A stretch of DNA of 50,009 nucleotides from Chromera velia (GCA_018398765.1 JAHBMJ010000329.1:1-50009), one strand, 5' to 3'. Shown: positions 9,928 through 23,758, counted from the stretch's first letter. Notes: a model not told the origin generated them from the sequence alone. Program-made: numbers and translations.

Positions 9928-11243
9928 TCAAGCCTGCTTAGGGGCGGCCTGTGAACATCCCTTTTTGTGTTGCTTCCAGTGCCGCGCCTGACAGCTTCTT
10001 CCGCAGTACCACTGGTTTCGGCACCGGCCGCACCCCATTCGTCCTGCGCCTCCACATCCCCCACAGACCTTGAAGCTGCCAAGGTACGCAGCTGCTTTAC
10101 CAGGGGAGGGAATTTCAGCCTGGGGTTTGCCAACACACGCTGACCAAAGTTGCACGTCTGTGTCATCTGCCCCCCACTCCGCAACAGCATGCACCCCCAT
10201 TGTCCTCCAGAGGTCCCCCACCTCCTCCCAGCCACTCGTCAAACGTTCTGGGTTATCGTGCTCCCGCTCCTGCAGGTCGAGGAACACTTGCAGCGTCCTT
10301 CGAAGAGCAAAAACCATTGCTTGCTCACGCTGGCTCTCAGCGGCCTCATCGACAAACTTGAAGAGTTTCTCAAGCTCACGGAACATTGGCAATGAATATG
10401 CCTTGCCACACTGTTTCGTACGACAGGTCTCCATTTCGGCCCGCAGAGATTGCGCACGCAGGCAGTGGAAGAGCCTGTCATCCTCGGCCGATGCTGCCAG
10501 ACACTTCTCTAAATGTCTTGCCAGACGACGAAGAATGTCATCGGGCTTGTCAACAGAGAAGCGAGAATTGATCTGGTCATGCATTGCGGAAAGGGATCGA
10601 GAGACAGAAGAGGGGTCTCTGTCTGGCTCGCGGGCACAGACGGGGCAGCCGCAGTGGAACTGAAAGTTCTTTTTCAGGTAATCAGAGCGAAACCACTTTG
10701 ATGCAATCAAGAAATCAGCCTGTCCATACGAGATGGTCAGAATATCTCCTGCCTGAATGTCTCTACACGCTCTCAAGCAACCGTAGTCGCCGTCTACCCC
10801 ACGAAAAGTGGAGTAGGCGGTGTTGGGGACAGAGCAACTGTGGGGAGCGAAAGAGACGTGACGGAAAAGGGCAGTAGCCAGGCCTCGCTGGAAGCTATGG
10901 CCGTGCGTCTTCAAAATCTGCCGCAAGTGGCGGGAGTGCCCCTCTCTTCGTCTGAGACCATGCCCTTGGAGTCGAACTTCTCGAGAATATTGCGGTCTGT
11001 ATCGCTCAATCTCTCGAAAGCGTGCGTGTATGCGCCCAATGTGATCGCCTTCTGGCCTGCGGGAAGCATCCGGGATGCAGTTTCCAGACCAGAGACGAGA
11101 ACGAAAGGCTCCTCGACCACCACTTTCTGGCCGCAGGAGACGGGACGAGTTGCTATGAGGGAAGTTCCAAAAACGGAATCAGTCTCCTCGACGCAGCAAT
11201 TGGAGGTGTCTGAGTGCTGGCCTGGACTCTTTCTGCGGTCCAT
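9928..11243 (-). CDS. SET-domain protein with C-terminal MYND finger (SMYD-like)
   Basis: Probable protein-lysine methyltransferase of the SMYD class. Two frames together cover one SET domain: 11243-10959 (MDRRKSPG..., with the N-terminal SET strand SLIATRPVSCGQKVVVEEPF) and 10917-9928. They join in phase if the 41 bp at 10918-10958 (GT...AG) is a mini-intron, giving 424 residues; a one-base frameshift in the G run of that segment is the alternative. The second part has HVSFAPHSC...PN (the NHSC motif with Asn replaced by Pro), ILTISYGQADF, and the post-SET CGCPVC (CXCX2C). A complete MYND finger follows at residues about 380-416, pattern CX2CX7CX2CX5CX3CX7HX3C. In animal SMYDs MYND is inserted inside SET; here it is at the C-terminus. 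The gene has no long introns, unlike its neighbours. Start chosen at the first Met before the SET fold; the frame is open to 11342. Confidence 0.75.
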
Positions 11244-11851
11244 CTCGGAAGGGGAAATCAATTCGATACACCTGCTGAATACAAGAATGTCAGAGCACGA
11301 CTCAAGGCTTACAGTCGAGTGGTTCCTCCACACAAACAACAAACGCTTTTGAACTCAGGGACTCTACCCACACACTAATATGCACACTCCCGGCCATGTC
11401 CGACATTGTCCGACGGACCACAAACAGTTCAATGAATCTGCAGTTTGGGAACCCGCCCGAGGCATGCAGGACATTGCAGGACCTTAGTCGACTGAGGCTT
11501 CGAGCCGTCTCCATGGAACTGCCGTCTCCGCACGCCGTCTCCGCGCACCTATGCATTGTAGAACAAAAAACCTCGATCACGCATTGTAGAAAGCTCCTAT
11601 AGGCTCAAAACTGGAAAAGAAAGACCACTCGGACAAACTAGGCTAGATCCGCTCCTCATATATGGTCAAAACAGAAACGATATACGTGTTTTTCAAATGA
11701 CACTGTCTCTTTGCTGTCTGTTCTTCTCTATCATATTATGATGCGGCACTTTTCTTCTTGTTATAAGACCTCCCTGAACCTAACTACTACTTGAAAGTTG
11801 AAGCCGCGTTTTTGGATAAGCTTGAAAGTCCGCGCCACAGACGCAGATCAC
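11244..11851. other. Upstream region of the SET-MYND gene, up to the Ty3 LTR
   Basis: No supported gene. Near 11500-11546 the motif GCCGTCTCC occurs three times at short spacing, and GCATTGTAGA occurs twice (about 11553 and 11581). The segment 11758-11795 resembles, in inverted orientation, a segment on the other side of the Ty3 element (see findings). Confidence 0.45.
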
Positions 11852-12130
11852 TGTTCCACCTGGCTTACGGAAGCTATAGGGCTCAGATACGTGCCTTTAC
11901 GATCTTACACATAGAGGTTTATTAGAGAGGGCACCTTTCCTTCAGGCTTGCCTTCTCTCTATAATAGGCAGCATGTATGCACGTCCATTCTCTGTATCTG
12001 AGAATTGCTGTCAATAATAGGCATACGTCTGTATTGAATCAATCACTCTGTATTGGACCCTTTTACTATTAAGTCGATCTTGCTTATCGAAGGGCTTAGT
12101 GTTTCTCTTATTCATGATCCATAACAATCA
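11852..12130 (-). repeat. 3' LTR of the Ty3 element
   Basis: 279-bp repeat bounded by TG and CA, matching 17931-18209 with nine substitutions and no indels. Read on the minus strand it begins TGATTGTTATGG and ends GGAACA. Confidence 0.92.
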
Positions 12131-12141
12131 CCCCCCCCTTT
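12131..12141 (-). other. Polypurine tract
   Basis: The minus strand reads AAAGGGGGGGG immediately before the 3' LTR, the position and composition expected for the plus-strand primer of an LTR retrotransposon. Confidence 0.75.
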
Positions 12142-12341
12142 AAGCTTGTGCGTCCCGCATAATTCACACCTTTCACCGATCCCAGCCACCTACACCGGCA
12201 ATCGAAGAACCACCATTAGCGCGGCCGCACGACATGACACGAAGAGCAGGAAAACATAAAAAGGGTGGAAAAAAAGGAATGATGGATCGAATTGATTGAA
12301 ACAACGCAGTTATCACTTCATGTCATGGAGCAATCAACAGT

Positions 12342-13812
<1,471 letters not shown>

Positions 13813-13840
<28 letters not shown>

Positions 13841-14784
13841 TTCCTTGCATCAGCCCGCAATCGAGGCCACCAGAAATGCAGCAACGTTTTGTCTGCCAAC
13901 CGATGCTGCCTTACATGACCTCCCAAACTGTGATCATGTCCCATCATGAGCACAGTCGACTGACATGCCCTAGGCACAACGAGTTGCTCTCTTTTCTCCA
14001 CCCCTCTCCCCTCAAATCGGTACAGCAGGCCATCTCTGAACTCAAACACACTCTCTTCCAAAAGCACCTGCCTTGCCTGCCTCTTGTCTGTCGGCACAAT
14101 ACCTTTCGTAAAATATCTGTAGTGGTCCCCCAACACCGGATCTTTCGGCAACTCCTCTCTCACTCTGTCCAAAAACGCCTTGTTCGCTTGTAGCGGCGCA
14201 GCCTTTGCCTGCCCGTGCACACCTGCCATGACTGCCCCCATACCTGTCCGGATCTCGGTGCTCCCGTCTGCGGGTTGGTTGCAATGCCTGCACAGTGGAA
14301 CGCCACTGTCGACACAAACAGGCAACGGCTTCTGCGGCATTCGAGAGAGAGCGTCTGCGTCTGCATGGGCTTTTCCCGACTTGTGAACATACCGCAGCCC
14401 AAATTCCTGTAACTCCAACGCCCAATTCCTCACTCTCTCATTCGCTACTTTCCTATTCTCCATCGCCAGATTGGGTTTATGATCGGTGACTGCATACGTG
14501 TGCCCACCAATGAGGTAGTGCCGCCACTGTCGGCAGCAGTACACAAGACCTAAGGCCTCCCTCTCTACTGGGCTATAATTCCTCTCGGCGGTACTCAACG
14601 CCCTGCTCGTGTAGGCAATCACTACCTCCTTTCCGTTGACTTTTTGTGTAAGAAGACCTCCCACGGAGACCTTGCACGCATCTAGCTTGACGGTGAAAGG
14701 GCAGCTTATGTCTGGAAAGGCAAGGATAGGGGGGGTAGTGAGGCGTCTCTTTAATTCAGTAAAGATTGCCTCTGCCTCCTCCCC
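13813..14784 (-). pseudogene. pol: Ty3 RNase H and integrase zinc-binding domain
   Basis: Continues in frame after the TAG that ends the RT segment. RNase H: LDACKVSVGGLL (first Asp), SPVEREALGLVY (Glu), VTDHKPN (Asp) and HADADALSR (last Asp), so all four catalytic acids are present. About 170 residues later comes the integrase HHCC domain, ending ...HFWWPRLRADARKWVASCREC. A TAG follows the last Cys where Gln is usual. Confidence 0.88.
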
Positions 14785-15493
14785 CTACTGGAAGGGAAGG
14801 GGACGGCCTTCCTTGTCAGCTGGCTTCAGCAGCTTATGGAGGGGATGCGTCAACCTCGCAAAGCCTGTAACGAAATGGCGGTAATACGAGCAGAGATAAA
14901 GGAAGGAGTGCAGCTCTTTTCGGTCTTTTGGGGACTCCCACTCCAATATCTTCTTCACATTCTTTCGACTCGGCCTGATCCCCCTGAAGGAGACTGAATA
15001 TCCCAAATACTCCACCTCTCTCAACGCAATCTGTGCTTTTTCTAACTTCAACTTAAGGTTTGCCTGCCTCACCAATCCCAAAACCTCCCTCAAATCCCTC
15101 AAATGCTCTTTGTGCGAGTGGGAGAAAACAATGATGTCATCGATATAGACGAGGGCGATGTCTCTCGTCAAACCTGCGAGGAGCAACGTCATCACACGTT
15201 AGAAGATGCTCGGTGCGTTCATGAGCCCAAACGGCATGCGTGTGAACTCATACAGACCGAAAGGAGTCACAAAAACAGTTTTCGAGGGTTTCTTGGATGC
15301 GGGGAAGGGGGAATAAGTCACGTTTAGTTGCCTGATTCAGCTTGCGGAAGTCGAGGCAGAAATGGGTGGTGCCATCAGGCTTCTTCACAAGGATGACGGG
15401 CGCAGCCCATGGAGAGCTGGACTTGCGGATGATACCCCCTTCTTCCATTGCTTCAATCTCCTTCTTCACATGGTCGCGTTGGTGATAGGGCAC
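14785..15493 (-). pseudogene. pol: Ty3 reverse transcriptase with motif A deleted
   Basis: N-terminal blocks are clear: [19 protein letters not shown] and [19 protein letters not shown]. The frame then jumps from ETLEN to [11 protein letters not shown], so about 40 to 50 residues that normally hold the first catalytic Asp (LDL..GY) are missing, together with a frame shift near 15270-15280. After FTRMPFGLMNAPSIF a TAA replaces the expected Gln. The polymerase motif VYIDDIIVFS is intact, and the thumb continues to a TAG at about 14787. The missing motif A alone makes this RT inactive. Confidence 0.9.
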
Positions 15494-16033
15494 TCTGTCC
15501 TGGTTCCAGCTGATAGGAGGGGCGTCGCCTGTGGGGATTCGGACTTCGTACAGCTGCTCATTCAGTTACAATTCGCCGATATCAAAGCGGGAGCGAGACC
15601 AGAGGTCGCTATGCTCTCGGAGGAGGGATTCGTACTTCCCTCTGACCTCAGGCGGGATATGCGAGAGATCAACTTTCGGAAGTGAAGGAGACGGCGGGGG
15701 ATTCTACGGTGGGGTAGATGTCGTCACCTTGGCTGTGACGGCTGTGACGGCTGTGACTGAGGCAACACGGCTGGCTGGCTCGGCAAAAGTAAGGAGGGAC
15801 TCCACACCCAACCGAAGATCCTGCTGTGAGACGTTCAGGACTTCGATGGTGGCAACGCCGGCCCTCACTGTGACTATCTGGTCTGGGACTGCAAGGCCTG
15901 GGTGCGCTCAGGGAAAATTTCGACGCAAAATGACTGTTTCTTCTTCTCCTACTCCATCTACATCCACCTGGAGAAGCGCACGGGAACGCTTCGTGACTTT
16001 TGTGCAGCGGAGGGGAGCCACACACATCGGCTT
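15494..16033 (-). pseudogene. pol: Protease-RT linker of pol, broken by stops
   Basis: A single frame can be followed from an acidic VDVDGVGEEETVILRRN stretch through IVTVRAGVATIEVLNVSQ and a Val/Thr-Ala repeat to a segment matching the pre-RT region (LLREHSDLWS...[13 protein letters not shown]). It is interrupted by TGA, TAG and TAA. At each site a single C-to-T or G-to-A change could have produced the stop from a sense codon. Confidence 0.7.
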
Positions 16034-16411
16034 TCATCTGTTATCATACCAACAGTGAAAGACGGGAAGATCAGCAACAGCCAATCTGTCCTCTCTGTAG
16101 TGGTACTGCACGACTGGGTCTTTGAGCTTAAGAAAATCCTGCCCAAGGACCAGGTCGTACCCCGTGTTGGCTGTGACGAGGAGAGTGTGCAGGAATTTCT
16201 TCTCTGGGTTGTTGGGGTGGGAGAGTGAGATCGTGGTCTCCCCCAGCACCTTCAACCCACTCCCTCCCGCCGCCGACAGCGCCAGGGTAGCCGGAACCAC
16301 TGGGCTGTCTACATGCAAAGTCAGTGACACATCTATGAATGAGACCTCTGCACCTGAATCAAGTATTCCTGTCGTTTTATGTCTATTTCCAACCATAAAG
16401 CTTACTTTCGA
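16034..16411 (-). pseudogene. pol: Ty3 aspartic protease
   Basis: The frame contains TGILDSGAEVSFID (catalytic D-S-G) and about 80 residues later YDLVLGQDFLK, the conserved flap-distal block of retroviral-type proteases. The domain itself has no stops. It lies between the nucleocapsid and the linker to RT. Confidence 0.85.
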
Positions 16412-16662
16412 CTAACTACCGACCTTAACGGAAGCACTCTGTGCCCATATGCTTGTTGGCTTCGTTTTTTCTCTTTTGGGCATTCGTACCGGCAAGGGAG
16501 ATGGAAGCACGGGCTGCCTACGCGCTTCTTCAAAAGCAAATCTCTTCCCTGCACTGTCGTCCTCTCTCGAAAAGCAGCCTTTCCTTTTCATTTCATGAAG
16601 TGGAACATGGAGATACGCAGAGAGAGGACGAGGCAACTGAGGTTGGGTGGTGGGGACTGCCT

Positions 16663-17055
16663 CTACTGTGTCCCTCCACCCCATTCGTTTCCCGAGTACC
16701 ACAGTTCTGGACAGTTCGCGACGGAGTGTGATGGCGACCTACAATGATGGCATGTTGGCACTCGTTGCCCGAACGGTGGAGCATGCCCATTCTGTCCATA
16801 CCCGAAGTGACTGTTGTTGAAACCGTTGTGACCTCCTCTGCCTCTATACATGCCTCCTGGCATTCCTCTTCGTCCCCTGTATCCACCTCTCCATCCTGAG
16901 CCTGCATTTCGGCCAGGCGTGAAGCCGTATACGACTTGAGGAGACGGCCGATTGCCCCGACCCCCTCGCGGCATCGAATTGCCCCTGCCGCGGCCACGAG
17001 TGTGCAAAGCCGCTATGCTGGCCTCAACGCGCTCAAGCCTGTCTGTCAACTTCTC
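16663..17055 (-). pseudogene. gag: Ty3 Gag, nucleocapsid part with CCHC knuckle
   Basis: In-frame continuation after the TAG: a short helix (DRLERVEASIAALH), an Arg/Gly-rich stretch of about 70 residues, then a classical zinc knuckle CHHCRSPSHSVANC (CX2CX4HX4C). It ends at another stop at 16665-16663, and the path from there into the protease needs a frame change. Confidence 0.8.
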
Positions 17056-17802
17056 CTATCGTTCAAAGTCAGACGCTGATTGCATACTCTGGATGGCAGC
17101 GAGTTTGGCTCTGGCTTTCTTCTGCAGCTTGGCATGGAGATGCTCGGTTCTCTTTACCAAGTCATTCCATTCGGAGAAGGCGGGTTCAATTTCCAGAGCT
17201 TCCCGCATTTCAGGATAGAGGGCGTTGATGAATGGCGTGATACGATGGTTGCGAATAGCATTTGGATTGGCGGCCATGAAGGTATCGATAAATCGGTTAA
17301 CGAACGGTTGGAACGCGTCTGCGATACTCAGTTTCACGTCTGCCATCGTATACACCGCGTGCTTTTCTTCCATGCCTCCCCCACCATAGGCATCGAGGAA
17401 CCATGCGTCTACTTCATCGACGGTGGAGCATGTTCCTCTCTTCTCGTCCCACTGCTGCACCAGGTTGGTGTCAATAAAGTGCATACCAAGCAACAGTTTG
17501 TATTCGTCGACGTTCAGGTTGCCGGCTTTCACTTTGTCACGGAATTGGCTGAACCAAGTCCTCCTATTCTTCTTCTTGGGGTCAAATACCTCTACGACTC
17601 TCTTCACCTCTGCCAGTGCCTTCAGTTTGTCCACATTAATTGCCATGTTCGGTCCTTGCCCTGCCTGTATCGATTCCTCTGAATCGGTCTGTTGTTCAGA
17701 TGCTGAGCGGTGCGTGACTGCTGGGCTTTCGATAACAATCTCCCCTTCCTCCGTGAAGAGGGTACCTACGGAGGAAGGAGGAGGAGTGTCGATGTTCTCC
17801 AA
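17056..17802 (-). pseudogene. gag: Ty3 Gag, capsid part, ended by a nonsense codon
   Basis: A 248-residue ORF with an acidic N-terminus (about 1-50) and a helical capsid-like region containing RRTWFSQFRDKV, LVQQWDEK and FINALYPEMREALEIEP, which resemble retrotransposon gag domains. A TAG at 17058-17056 stops it, but the same frame continues directly into the nucleocapsid region, so the stop is a mutation within one gag gene. It is preceded by about 115 bp of leader after the PBS. Confidence 0.8.
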
Positions 17803-17916
17803 CCAGGGGTAGATAGAAGGAATCGAAGGGGAACTCTGGCTTCCTCCTTACAGATAGGAGGTTCCTCTTCTCGTGATTCCGGTCTGTATTGTGTTAACTG
17901 GACCGGGAACCCGAAA

Positions 17917-17929
17917 GCTCTGCTAACCA
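17917..17929 (-). other. Primer-binding site (tRNA-complementary)
   Basis: One base inside the 5' LTR the minus strand reads TGGTTAGCAGAGC, the expected place and form of a PBS beginning TGG. It resembles the initiator-tRNA PBS (TGGTATCAGAGC) with one inserted and one changed base, so the exact tRNA primer is uncertain. Confidence 0.65.
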
Positions 17930-17930
17930 C

Positions 17931-18209
17931 TGTTCCGCCTGGCTTACGGAAGCTATAGGGCTCAGATACGTGCCTTTACGATCTTACACATAGAGGTCTA
18001 TTAGAGAGGGCACCTTTCCTTCAGGCTTGCCTTCTCTCTATAACAGGCAGCATGTATGCGCGTCCATTCTCTGTATCTGAGAATTGCTGTCAATAATAGA
18101 CACGCGTCTGTATTGAATCAATCACTCTGTATTGGACCCTTTTACTATTAGGTCGATCTTGCTTATTGAAGGGCTTAGTGTTTCTCTTATTCATGATCCA
18201 TAACAATCA
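17931..18209 (-). repeat. 5' LTR of the Ty3 element
   Basis: Right-hand copy of the 279-bp LTR. It should carry the element's promoter because the coding strand is minus. All nine differences from the left copy are transitions. Confidence 0.92.
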
Positions 18210-20680
18210 CTTATGGTGTCTTGAAAGCCAAAGCTACATATCTGGACGGTGTTTTGACCGTGTACGCCGTAAGCATGGACGGTCTTTTGAAAAACGATGC
18301 CGCAGATAGAGATCATTTTGATTATGTTTTTTTAAGTGGCACTTAGGTTTAGGGAGGTTCGTTACAACAAAGTGTAGCAAAGGACAAAGTTTTTTTCTCT
18401 AAATCTAAAGGCTTTTCTCCTCCAATCTATGCAGTGATGACAGAAAGAGACTTTTTCAAATTTTAATCATGTCTATACTTTGATCCGTACACATACACAT
18501 CCGGTATTTCTCTCTTCATTTTTTTCTTTTTTAAAGAACCACCACAATTAAATGAAGGTAGTTTCCGCGTTCTGAACAGTTCTGTATAAGGAGACATCCC
18601 GTCACATGTTGCTTAAATCATTTTGAGTCAAATGTTATACTATAACTAAATTACGGTCTAATATAGCATTCCATACATGTTGATACGTGTATGATTTAAC
18701 TTCATTAAGTGATGTTGTTACTTATTCTGTTAATTCTAATAATTAATTTTAGACTCACTCCTACTACTAGTAGACTGACTCAAATAGTTTTTTAGTTTAA
18801 GATACAAACCAATACAAACATTTACCCTAGTATAATGCAACCTAGCAAAGAACAATTTGCCATGCAGTAAAAATAATATTAAAACTAATTAAAACATAAA
18901 GATTTTCACATTGAAGTCAATCACTTTTTTGCACTGTTTTCCTTCCATTTCGCAGCGGCGAAACAAAGGGAAAAAAATACCAATTGCATGAGTGTTTACA
19001 CGCAGCTAGACACGCAGGCAATGTGCATGTCGAATAAATAACAGAAAACGTTTGCTGTCTCTGCATGTCGGTAAACCATGACAAATAGAATGAGTCGGGA
19101 TTCTTCTGAATTAATTCGTTTGATTTGCCTCGATCGAATATTTCATCGCCCAACGACCATTCACCCAATCGAATCGACAGCTAGAACGATGCACCATAAA
19201 TCAACACCGCCGGCCCCCACGCATTCATTACCCTTCGATCCTGCTAGGAACTGGCAGTACATGCAGGCCTTTGCATCATTGGAGGAAGAGAAGAGAGTGG
19301 AAAGAAGAATGATGGACCGACACAACATGCCAGAGAGAGAACGCACTGTGTGTGTCGATCGTGCCCCGATGGATCGATCCAGACGGAAGGGGGAAAGAGA
19401 GAGACAAAGACCGTCGATTCATTCTGGCTCATGTACGCACACACTGACCTAGGTTCCTGACAGTCTAATTGTTCTGTTCTTCAATTCATTTCCCTGCATG
19501 CTCCCCTCGATTCCATTCAAACCAATCAATGCTTTCATTACCTGCCTTCTTTTTGCATTACAAATCCAACAATCAAACAACGCATACATGCATGACGGCA
19601 TCGACAGATTCCCCCCAAGTGAGTGAGTCTTTTTCCCTCTTTCCTTCAACGCCCCAGTTCTCTTCCCTTCCCCTCCAGCTGCATGGCCAAGTGACCCCCC
19701 TTCCCCTGCCTTCTTTTGAATGCTCGGCATAGGAGGGAAAGGTATTCTGTCCTTTTCTTTCTTTCTTTCTCCCCCCCTCTCCCTCTCTCTCTTTCTTGCT
19801 TGCTGACTTGGTTGTACAAAGGAGAGGTCTTGTGGTGTCTCGCATGCACCCCTGTATGCATGCAGGTGTCTGTCTGTCTCTCTGTCCGTTTGCTGCCTCT
19901 TCTCTTCTCCCGGCTGCTCGAAAGAAGACGGGGGAAAAAACAGGAAAGAGAGAAGATACAGAAAGGGCATGAGCGGGGCATCAGCGCAGACACACGCCCT
20001 TAACCAACCAATCGGAATTCTTTGGAGTTGGGAAGAAGAAAAGACAGGCAGGCAGGCAGGGAAAACGAAAAAAAGAGACAAGGACGGAGAGAGAATCAAC
20101 AAAAGAGGCTCGCCCGAGGCGATCTGTAATAATCAACAGTGGAGGGAGGGAGGGAGGAGGGAAGAGAGGGAGGCAGAGAGGCATCATCGAAGCAAGACGT
20201 GCACACGGACAGGAAAAGGAAGGGAAGCGAAAGAAAGAGAAGGAACCAGGCTGCACACCCACCCTGCAGGGGGTAGACACATACACCCGGCGTTCGTCAC
20301 TCTCACTGGTTTGGCGGTGGATCGATTGGTGGATTGATTAATTTATCCTTCCCTCAGTTTCCTTGCCATCATTGACTTTTTCTCTCTCTGCATACAAAGA
20401 CGGTCTAGATAGACTGCAGAGAAGAAGAGCAAACGACTGAACGTCTGTCTCTTTTTTCCCTCCCTTCCTTCCCTCCCTCTTTCCCTTCGTTGTTTGGTCT
20501 ACACAAGAGCCAGAGTCCTGCAGAGGAGAGGGAATGAGAGGAGAAATTAGACAGGGAAGAGAGTTGTACACGGGTCTCCCTCCCAATGCATCCATCCATC
20601 CATCCCTCCTGGCAAGGAATGAAGAAAGGGAGGGGGGGCTTCGCATGGCTTCTTTTTACAATAGCGAGAGAGGAAGAAAG

Positions 20681-20685
<5 letters not shown>

Positions 20686-20711
<26 letters not shown>

Positions 20712-20713
20712 GC
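20686..20713 (+). repeat. (GA)n microsatellite
   Basis: Uninterrupted run of GA units inside the gene-poor region. Confidence 0.85.
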
Positions 20714-21636
20714 AAATCAGTGGATAGGCAGACAGACAGAAAAAAAGTGCCCGCCAAGCCTCAACAATCGAAGATAGAGCCATGCAGCCTGAATGAATGG
20801 ATGTACGGATTTTCTCTACACAAAATTGGGGCAGAGGAGGGGAAACAGACAGACATGCGCTCCCTTCTTCGATCCTGCCCTGAGTGCCTTTCTTCCTTCC
20901 ATGTCTGTCCTTCCTTCCTGGCTGCTTCGTTCGGTTGATCAAGGCAGTGGGGACTCTCTCTGTCCTTCCCCGAGCGTGCAACTGTTGCTTTCCTTTCGCC
21001 ATTTCCTCTTCAAACTCCATTGATTGATGATTGAATGAATGAATGTTTGATCGACTCTCAACCGGTCGCTCGATCCCGCCTTCTTTCTCCCTCCTCCACT
21101 CGATCCCTCCACGGCTGCCTGTGCCTCGTTGCGTTGCCTGTTGTACTTTGTTCGCTTCCTCTCATCTTTCTTTCTTTCTTTCTCTTTTTTATACATTCAG
21201 GCACAGGCAGAGAGAGACAGACAGACAGAGCGGGCGCACGGGCAAGAAGGGAGGGAAGAGAGAGAAGTTAGGAAGAGAAGGAGGGACAAGGAAGTGAAGA
21301 GAAAGGATGCAGAAGGGCCGCACAAACAAAACCAAAATGTACAGGTCTCAGAGCTTGCAATCAAGGTTGCCTGCCTGCGTGCCTGCCTACCTGAGGTACC
21401 GTTCCTGCCTGCTGGAAGGAATGTGAGGGGGAATCGATGAATCGATCGATACGAAAGCGCCATTGGGCCTATTCTATTTATTTTCTCTCTCTCTACCATT
21501 GGGGTCTGTACAGGGCCGCCCGGTTGGTTTTTTGGGGTAAAGAAAGAAGGAGAGGAAGGAAGGACAGAAAAGAGGGATCGAGGACACGAAATGAAAAGCG
21601 GCTCCTGGAGCGAGCCGGTCAATCAATCACGCGGTC

Positions 21637-21672
21637 GATTGATTGATTGATTGATCGATCGACTGACTGATT
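21637..21672 (+). repeat. (GATT/GATC/GACT)n tetranucleotide repeat
   Basis: GATT units pass into GATC and then GACT units, a degenerating tetranucleotide array. Confidence 0.75.
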
Positions 21673-23758
21673 CGTCGCTTCACTGACCATCCGACACACC
21701 GACCGAAAGAAACAGCAACACTGCACACTTTTCAGCCGGAACAGAAAGACAGCAGATCGAAGGCACAGCCAGACACACTCGACCGACTCTCTTCCTTTCC
21801 TTCCCTTTTCTTTCCTCTTTTTTCCATTCCGTCTCTTTCACTTTCTCTCTTGGTCTACCGGTCGGTTTGCTTGTTCACTTGTTTTCAAGAAGACAAAAGG
21901 CGGCATGAATGCAGTACGAAAAAGAAGAGGGAGGAGGAGGAGGAAAGAAAGACGAAAGGAGATATGTCACTTTACACACGTGCTAGACGAACAGCCAGCC
22001 TAGACAGAAACGCCGGCCAGTTGGTCGCGGAAGACGAAAATGGGAGGTGGGGGGCAGTCAAGAGAAGAGAAGAGAAGAGGAGGAAGACAACGAAAAAACC
22101 TTACCACCACATGGCGAGACATGTAGTTACCATTTGGCCCAAAGGCCCGAAAAAGCACCCACTGATCGAGCTTTGTTGACAGAAAGAAAGAATGAATGAA
22201 TCAATCATTCGATCGAAAGAATTTACAATAGACATACCCGCTCTACTGTACTGTACCAAGCATGGCTACCAATCAACCAACGAATGTGAGAGTCCTTCAA
22301 TCTATCCATCCATCCATCTCCCCATAAGAAGACAGACCCACCGATTCAGACAGACAGAAAGATGACCGACATTTCATCCCGCCCCCTCCAAATCCATTCG
22401 TTCCTTCTTTCCTTCCTAGCTCGGTCGCTTGCTTCTTCTGTACACTGATTGGCCAGCCAGCCACACGCAATTAAGCGGGAGGGAGGAAGCCTGGACGGTC
22501 ATCTGCCTCCGCCCCTCGGCCAATCAAATCAGACAGTGTAGCAGCACGGATCGACTGACGGATCTACAGACCGAGCTACGGCTCTACAGACATTCCTGCA
22601 TGCATGCACGCTCTGCCTATCTCGCTCGTCGGCCCGCCTGCTGCCTGCCTGACATCTCTTTTTTTCTTTCGTTGATGCCCTAGAAGTAGGGAAGGCGTCG
22701 ACAGAGAGTGAGAGAGAGAGAGAGAGACAAAGAGGGAGGGAGGGAGGGAGAAGATCCACTGCGTACGGGAGGAAGGTAATGATGGAGGAGAGCGCAAATG
22801 AAGAGAAGAGAAGACAAGAGAAGAGAACAGTGAGGAAGGCTCATAAAAGAACATTTAGGAAAGAAGAGAAAAAACGGAGAATTTGCCTCTCTCTCTTTGT
22901 GTGTGTGTGTGTGTGCTCGCTATGCCATTCTGGGTTTCCTTGCTTTTCTTGCTTCCCTTTCCTTATTTCGAAAGAATCCAGTGAAGTGAAGATCTTTCTT
23001 TCTTCCCATTTGAGTACCCTCCCCTCCCTCGCCTGTGCGTCGTACTTAATCCCTTCCTTTCTTTCGTTTGCCGTCCGAGCATCACACCATCACACGAACC
23101 TTCCTCCCAGATAAACAAAGGAAGGGAGGGAGGAAGAATCAACTCGAACAAAACAGAATCAATCCGCCTTCAGCACATTTGGTCAGGCAATCGCGACAGG
23201 CAAGCCCGCGATGAGGCAAGAGCTGAGATGAAAAACAAAACGGGAAAAAGAAAAAGGCAGGGAAATGAAGAGAGACAGAAACGGAAAAAGTCTGCAGACA
23301 GCCAGTAGACTAGCGTAGAGTCCCGCCGATTTAGCTGCATGCGAAAATCAAGGAGCATGCATCTTTTCTTTCCCTTAATTGTTTTCCTGCCAGCTTGAGA
23401 GACGACACCTTGTTCCTTGCAGGTCCTGCCTCATAAGATGCGCCCGCCCGTTGGTTGTTTCAGTCAGAGTCCCCACTTCTTTTCTCTTCTCCTTTCATGC
23501 ACTCACCCACTCACTCACTCAAACACGCACATACATACACATATGTGTACATTCACAGCCAGACGTCAGTCAAACAAAGGACCACGAGTAAGAGAGAAAA
23601 CAAGAAAGATCACGATGTTACAGGAAAGGAAGAGAAATGAGTGCCGAGACGAGACGAGAAAAGAAGGAAGCAGGGGCGAGACTTGGATGCATGTCGACAA
23701 CACCGACATGACTGTGTACATCTTTTTTCTCTGCGTCCTCAGATCCCCCCCCCCCCCC

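Noticed and set aside
19449-20102. 217-codon minus-strand ORF and its neighbours in the 19-26 kb region
   Set aside because: Translations consist of Arg/Glu/Ser/Leu runs from GA and CT repeats, with no consistent exon structure or known motif.
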